Below, one piece after another: positions 5,885-8,314 of a stretch of 8,314 nt of DNA. The DNA is taken from contig UQZE01000093.1 in assembly GCA_900545325.1 (NCBI GenBank), positions 1 through 8,314 of the forward strand, read 5' to 3'. The position numbers and the translations under genes were made by a program. This DNA comes from an uncultured Eubacteriales bacterium. GTDB taxonomy: Bacteria; Bacillota; Clostridia; Christensenellales; Borkfalkiaceae. Positions within the stretch are counted from its first letter, which is position 1. Every line of letters starts with the position of its first letter. The notes under the pieces were generated by a model. The model was not told the origin of the DNA. It was given only the letters and a program-made list of their open reading frames with translations, and made no database searches.

Positions 5885-6717
5885 CATTGTCCTTTCCGTT
5901 TTCTGAATTCCGCGGGCGTTCTGCCCGTTATTTTTTTGAACTGCACAGAAAAATGGGAGGGTGAGTTGAATCCGCAGTTGATGGCCGTATCCGTTACCGA
6001 AAGCCCTTGTTTAAGCATTTTGCCCGCCTGATCCACACGGTAACGGACGAGATATTCGACGGGCGGCATAGACGTATGCCTGCTGAAAATAACGCTCAGA
6101 TAACTTCTGCCTATGCCGATATGGTCGGCGATGGACTGTACGGTGATGTCTTCGTTGAAATGGTTCTTTATGTACTGAATGGCGGCGTCCGCGTATTCCA
6201 CGGAAACGCTCTTTAATTTTTGAATGTTATCCTCGTTGCCGGCAAGCAGGCGTGCCATCAGTTCGTAGGCTTTTCCCGTGGCGGCGAGATGTCCCGCAAA
6301 GGTGTTTTCGTTCAGGTATTTTTCGATTTCTTTGTAGAAAGCGGTGATTTCGTCGTCCCCGTAATATTTTACGGGAGAAAATTCCGTAAGCCCCGTGCGT
6401 TCCGTCAGCTTTTTTGCAGACGCGCCGTCGATGCCGATCCAGTAATAATAGTAAGGATCGTTTTCGTCGGCGTAGTAGGCAAGGAGTACGTTTTTCGGAA
6501 GATAAAACAGATCTCCCTTTTTTACGGTGTGCCGTTTGCCGTGTATTTCGTAATACCCTCGTCCGCCCAGAACGTATTGCAACACGTGTTCGCTCTTGAA
6601 ATACGGCCCCTGTCGGTGCGAGGGATCGGCGTCCTGATAGCCGAAGTTTACTATGTCGAAATTGATGTCGCTCACGGGAAAATATTTGTTGCCCGCAATG
6701 ATGATCCTGTTTTCCAT
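5884..6717 (-). CDS. AraC-family transcriptional regulator (cupin sensor + double HTH)
   Basis: A 277-residue regulator of the MsmR/RafR-like type, the usual length for sugar-sensing AraC proteins. The N-terminal cupin sensor spans about 15-100, with HVLQYVLGGRGYYEIHG at 44-60, KKGDLFYLP at 66-74 and the Tyr-rich YYYYWIGIDG (89-98). The C-terminal DNA-binding domain (about 176-275) has two helix-turn-helices: IADHIGIGRSYLSVIF (196-211) and AINCGFNSPSHFSVQFKKITGRTP (245-268). Translation starts at 6717 with AGAGG (6722-6726 region, minus strand) about 5 bases upstream. It is divergent from the GH4 alpha-galactosidase gene, 117 bp away, and the two promoters are mirror images; this strongly suggests it controls that gene in response to an alpha-galactoside. 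The inducer and activator/repressor mode are inferred. No symbol is assigned. Confidence 0.92.
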   Translation of the reverse strand: MENRIIIAGNKYFPVSDINFDIVNFGYQDADPSHRQGPYFKSEHVLQYVLGGRGYYEIHGKRHTVKKGDLFYLPKNVLLAYYADENDPYYYYWIGIDGASAKKLTERTGLTEFSPVKYYGDDEITAFYKEIEKYLNENTFAGHLAATGKAYELMARLLAGNEDNIQKLKSVSVEYADAAIQYIKNHFNEDITVQSIADHIGIGRSYLSVIFSRHTSMPPVEYLVRYRVDQAGKMLKQGLSVTDTAINCGFNSPSHFSVQFKKITGRTPAEFRKRKGQ

Positions 6718-6767
6718 AAAGCCTCTGCAACTGTGAACAAAATCTAAAGTTTTTATTTACATTACTT

Positions 6768-6796
6768 ATTGTATCACACTTTTTGAAATGATACAA
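6768..6796 (-). promoter_or_regulatory. Promoter of the AraC-family gene (mirror of GH4 promoter)
   Basis: Read on the minus strand: -35 TTGTAT (6796-6791), 17-bp spacer, extended -10 TGA-TACAAT (-10 at 6773-6768). Predicted start is near 6761, giving a leader of about 44 bases before the ATG at 6717. Confidence 0.75.
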
Positions 6797-6797
6797 T
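6769..6797 (+). promoter_or_regulatory. Promoter of the GH4 alpha-galactosidase gene
   Basis: -35 TTGTAT (6769-6774), 17-bp spacer, extended -10 TGA-TACAAT (-10 at 6792-6797). Predicted start is near 6804, giving a leader of about 31 bases with GGGAG (6822-6826) 8 bases before the ATG. The weak -35 suits an activator-dependent promoter. Confidence 0.78.
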
Positions 6798-6834
6798 AAA
6801 AGCACAAAAAAATCCGATAACGGGAGTAAAAATT

Positions 6835-8145
6835 ATGTTTAAAGTAACTTTTATGGGCGCAGGCAGCACTGTTTTTGCGAAAAACGTTTTAGGCGATTGT
6901 ATTTTGACGCCGTCTCTCGGCGAATTTGATATCGCTCTTTTCGACATCGATAAAGAACGGCTGGAAGATTCCCGCCTGATGTTAGAGAACATAAACAAAA
7001 AATATAACGGCAAAGCGAAGATCGCCTCCTATACCGACAGAATAGAGGCGCTCCGCGGCGCGGACGTCGTGATCAACGCCATACAGGTGGGCGGATACGA
7101 ACCGTGTACGGTTACGGACTTTGAAGTGCCGAAAAAGTACGGTTTAAGGCAGACGATTGCCGATACGCTCGGTATCGGCGGCATTTTCCGCGCGCTGAGA
7201 ACGATTCCCGTGCTGGAAGACTTTGCGGAAGATATCCATAAAGTCTGTCCGAACGCGCTCTTTCTGAATTATACGAACCCGATGTGCATGCTCACGGGGT
7301 ATATGCTGAGATATCTCGATCTGCGCGCCGTCGGCCTTTGCCACAGCGTGCAGGTATGCACGAAAGGCCTGCTCGAAACGCTCGGCATGAACGAATATGT
7401 AGGCAACTGTAAATGGGAGATCGCGGGCATCAACCACCAGGCGTGGCTTTTGAAGATCGAAGATAAGGCGGGCAAAGACCTGTATCCCGAGATCAAAAGA
7501 CGTTCTTTGAGCGGCGAATATACCGAGAAAATGGCATGGGATCTCGTGCGGCACGACATCATGCACCGTTTCGGTTACTATAACACGGAATCGAGCGAGC
7601 ACACCGCGGAGTACAACCCGTATTACATCAAAGCCCGTTATCCCGAATTGATAGAGCGTTTCAAAATTCCCCTCGACGAATATCCTCGGCGCTGTGTCAA
7701 CCAGATCGCGGGCTGGAAGGAGCTGCGCGAAAAAGTTACCGCGCATACCGTGGAACACGAGATTAGCCACGAATTCGGCATGCCTATCATCAACGCGTAT
7801 ATCAACGATTCCGCATACAGAATCCACGGCAACGTGCTGAACACGGGGCTGATCACCAATCTGCCCGAAAACGCCTGCGTGGAAGTACCCTGTCTGATAG
7901 ACGGCAACGGCGTGAATCCGTGTTTTGTCGGCGAACTGCCCGAACAATGCGCGGCCCTCAACAGAACGAACATCAACGTGCAGAATATGACGATAGAGGC
8001 GGCAAAACAACGCAAAAAGGAACTCGTCTACATGGCGGCGTATCTCGATCCGCACACTGCGGCGGAGCTTTCGCTCGACGACATCAAAAATCTCTGCGAC
8101 GATCTGTTCGCCGCCCACAAGGATTGGCTGCCGAAATATAATTAA
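6835..8145 (+). CDS. melA: GH4-family alpha-galactosidase/alpha-glucosidase (NAD+- and Mn2+-dependent)
   Basis: A 436-residue family GH4 glycosidase, which cleaves alpha-galactosides such as melibiose or raffinose by an oxidation-elimination mechanism using NAD+ and a divalent metal; cytosolic, no signal peptide. The Rossmann start MGAGSTVFAKNVLGD (7-21) binds NAD. Family blocks follow: ADTLGIGGIFRALRTIP (119-135 region), LNYTNPM (144-150), GLCHSVQ (167-173) with metal ligand Cys169, and INHQAW (199-204) with metal ligand His201. The CHS form marks the alpha-galactosidase branch, as opposed to phospho-glucosidase forms; residues after it (VCTKGLL) differ from the usual GT, so glucosidase or mixed specificity is possible. 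Ribosome site GGGAG (6822-6826). Divergent from the AraC-type regulator, its likely controller. Unlike MelA operons with MelB, no transporter is in view. Confidence 0.9.
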   Translation: MFKVTFMGAGSTVFAKNVLGDCILTPSLGEFDIALFDIDKERLEDSRLMLENINKKYNGKAKIASYTDRIEALRGADVVINAIQVGGYEPCTVTDFEVPKKYGLRQTIADTLGIGGIFRALRTIPVLEDFAEDIHKVCPNALFLNYTNPMCMLTGYMLRYLDLRAVGLCHSVQVCTKGLLETLGMNEYVGNCKWEIAGINHQAWLLKIEDKAGKDLYPEIKRRSLSGEYTEKMAWDLVRHDIMHRFGYYNTESSEHTAEYNPYYIKARYPELIERFKIPLDEYPRRCVNQIAGWKELREKVTAHTVEHEISHEFGMPIINAYINDSAYRIHGNVLNTGLITNLPENACVEVPCLIDGNGVNPCFVGELPEQCAALNRTNINVQNMTIEAAKQRKKELVYMAAYLDPHTAAELSLDDIKNLCDDLFAAHKDWLPKYN

Positions 8146-8161
8146 ATCGGTTATAAACGCG

Positions 8162-8184
8162 GACCGCCCTTCTGCAGGGCGGTC
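8162..8184. terminator. Strong hairpin after GH4 gene, lacking a T-tract
   Basis: GACCGCCCT (8162-8170) and AGGGCGGTC (8176-8184) form a perfect 9-bp stem with a TCTGC loop, 17 bases after the stop codon. It is followed by TTCAAAAAAA, so it is not a complete plus-strand intrinsic terminator. It may protect the 3' end of the mRNA or act together with the next hairpin. Confidence 0.75.
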
Positions 8185-8187
8185 TTC

Positions 8188-8218
8188 AAAAAAAGCAAGG
8201 TATTACCTTGCTTTTTTT
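8188..8218. terminator. Bidirectional rho-independent terminator
   Basis: GCAAGGT (8195-8201) pairs with ACCTTGC (8205-8211) around an ATT loop. Seven A precede and seven T follow, so it has a T-tract on either strand. It ends the GH4 transcript just before the next promoter. Confidence 0.92.
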
Positions 8219-8219
8219 C

Positions 8220-8248
8220 TTGCCTTTGCGGGCGCGTGCTGATATAAT
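8220..8248 (+). promoter_or_regulatory. Promoter of the PHP-domain gene
   Basis: TTGCCT (8220-8225), 17-bp spacer, TATAAT (8243-8248) preceded by TGA (extended -10). Start predicted near 8255, so the leader is only about 11-12 bases and the ribosome site AAGGAG (8256-8261) is at the very 5' end of the mRNA. Confidence 0.85.
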
Positions 8249-8266
8249 AAAAAAAAAGGAGATATT

Positions 8267-8314
8267 ATGACCGATCTGCATTTGCACACCTTTTTTTCAG
8301 ATCGGAAGAGCGTC
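8267..8314 (+). CDS. PHP-domain phosphoesterase, N-terminal fragment (3' cut off)
   Basis: Only the first dozen codons are genomic: MTDLHLHTFFSD. The HLHT-x2-SD pattern is the first metal-binding motif of the PHP (polymerase and histidinol phosphatase) superfamily, with ligands His5, His7 and Asp12, placed at the extreme N-terminus as in stand-alone PHP phosphoesterases. The start is well supported by AAGGAG (8256-8261) 5 bases upstream and a near-consensus promoter. The family usually continues with Gly after Ser-Asp; here Arg appears because adapter sequence takes over from about 8299. Which PHP subfamily (histidinol phosphatase, TrpH-like RNase/AMP phosphatase, or other) cannot be told from this fragment. 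Confidence 0.82.
   Translation, partial: MTDLHLHTFFSDRKSV
8299..8314 (+). other. Illumina read-2 adapter sequence at contig end (artefact)
   Basis: The final 16 bases, AGATCGGAAGAGCGTC, are identical to the start of the Illumina TruSeq read-2 adapter. A match this long at the very last base of the window is a sequencing artefact left in the assembly and not genomic. The exact junction may be up to four bases later, since the true gene could itself continue AGAT or AGA before diverging. Confidence 0.95.

Larger units (their letters stand above)
6766..6799. repeat. 11-bp inverted repeat in the araC/GH4 divergent region
   Basis: TTATTGTATCA (6766-6776) and TGATACAATAA (6789-6799) are perfect complements with a 12-base spacer; arm centres are 23 bp apart, about two helical turns. 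Each arm is at once an extended -10 for one direction and overlaps the -35 for the other. It could also bind the AraC-family protein, but arms matching promoter elements argue for the promoter reading first. Confidence 0.9.

Noticed and set aside
6220..6747. Plus-strand open frame of 175 codons opposite the araC gene, running into the divergent promoter region
   Set aside because: Antisense to a well-supported regulator with intact cupin and HTH motifs; no ribosome site.
6718..6834. CcpA (cre) catabolite-repression site in the sugar-gene promoter
   Set aside because: I found no stretch fitting the cre consensus TGWAANCGNTNWCA on either strand.
7144..8118. Long open frame (324 codons) on the minus strand inside the GH4 gene
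   Set aside because: It lies antisense to a clearly recognised enzyme, has no family-like sequence and no ribosome site; it results from codon bias in the real gene.
1..8314. Defence island, phage, transposon, tRNA or riboswitch
   Set aside because: All genes are housekeeping, stress, surface or sugar-use types; gaps are under 125 bases and filled by terminators and promoters, with leaders too short for a riboswitch.

Overview
The window reads as chromosomal DNA of an anaerobic, low-oxygen-adapted Firmicute, most likely a member of the class Clostridia. The support is a PerR-type regulator next to an N-terminal-rubredoxin ('reverse') rubrerythrin, strong AAGGAGG-type ribosome binding sites, short intergenic gaps with rho-independent terminators, and a collagen-like surface protein of the kind found on clostridial and bacillar spores or cell surfaces. 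I cannot place it at genus level. The 5' end cuts into a gene. The 3' end runs into a 16-base perfect match to the Illumina read-2 adapter, so it is the end of an assembled contig and not a natural boundary.

Layout: (1) bases 3-1874 hold the 5'-truncated glutamine-dependent NAD+ synthetase, followed one base later by an RlmI-type 23S rRNA cytosine methyltransferase (1876-3096) and a terminator. (2) Bases 3149-4200 form a compact peroxide-defence operon: a strong promoter, a 13-bp perfect palindrome over the likely transcription start, perR, rubrerythrin and a terminator. (3) Bases 4203-4897 hold a YgjP/SprT-like zinc metallopeptidase whose promoter places transcription start almost on the ATG, so it may be leaderless. 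(4) Bases 4896-5850 hold a collagen-like Gly-X-Y protein with a Cys-bearing leader and a BclA-like C-terminal domain. A bidirectional terminator separates it from (5) an AraC-family regulator on the minus strand (5884-6717). That regulator diverges from (6) a GH4 alpha-galactosidase (6835-8145), across a 117-bp region holding an 11-bp inverted repeat that doubles as two mirrored promoters. (7) Two hairpins and a promoter precede the first codons of a PHP-domain phosphoesterase, cut off by adapter sequence.

Functionally there are three themes. The perR-rubrerythrin pair is a sense-and-detoxify peroxide module. The araC/GH4 pair is a sugar-responsive regulator with its probable target enzyme. 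The remaining genes are housekeeping or surface functions. I found no phage, insertion sequence, CRISPR array, tRNA or rRNA, and no convincing new defence or mobile system. The most unusual items are the mirrored divergent promoter, the possible leaderless peptidase mRNA, the perR palindrome that looks more like a Zur-type than a PerR-type box, and the collagen-like protein with its single register break.
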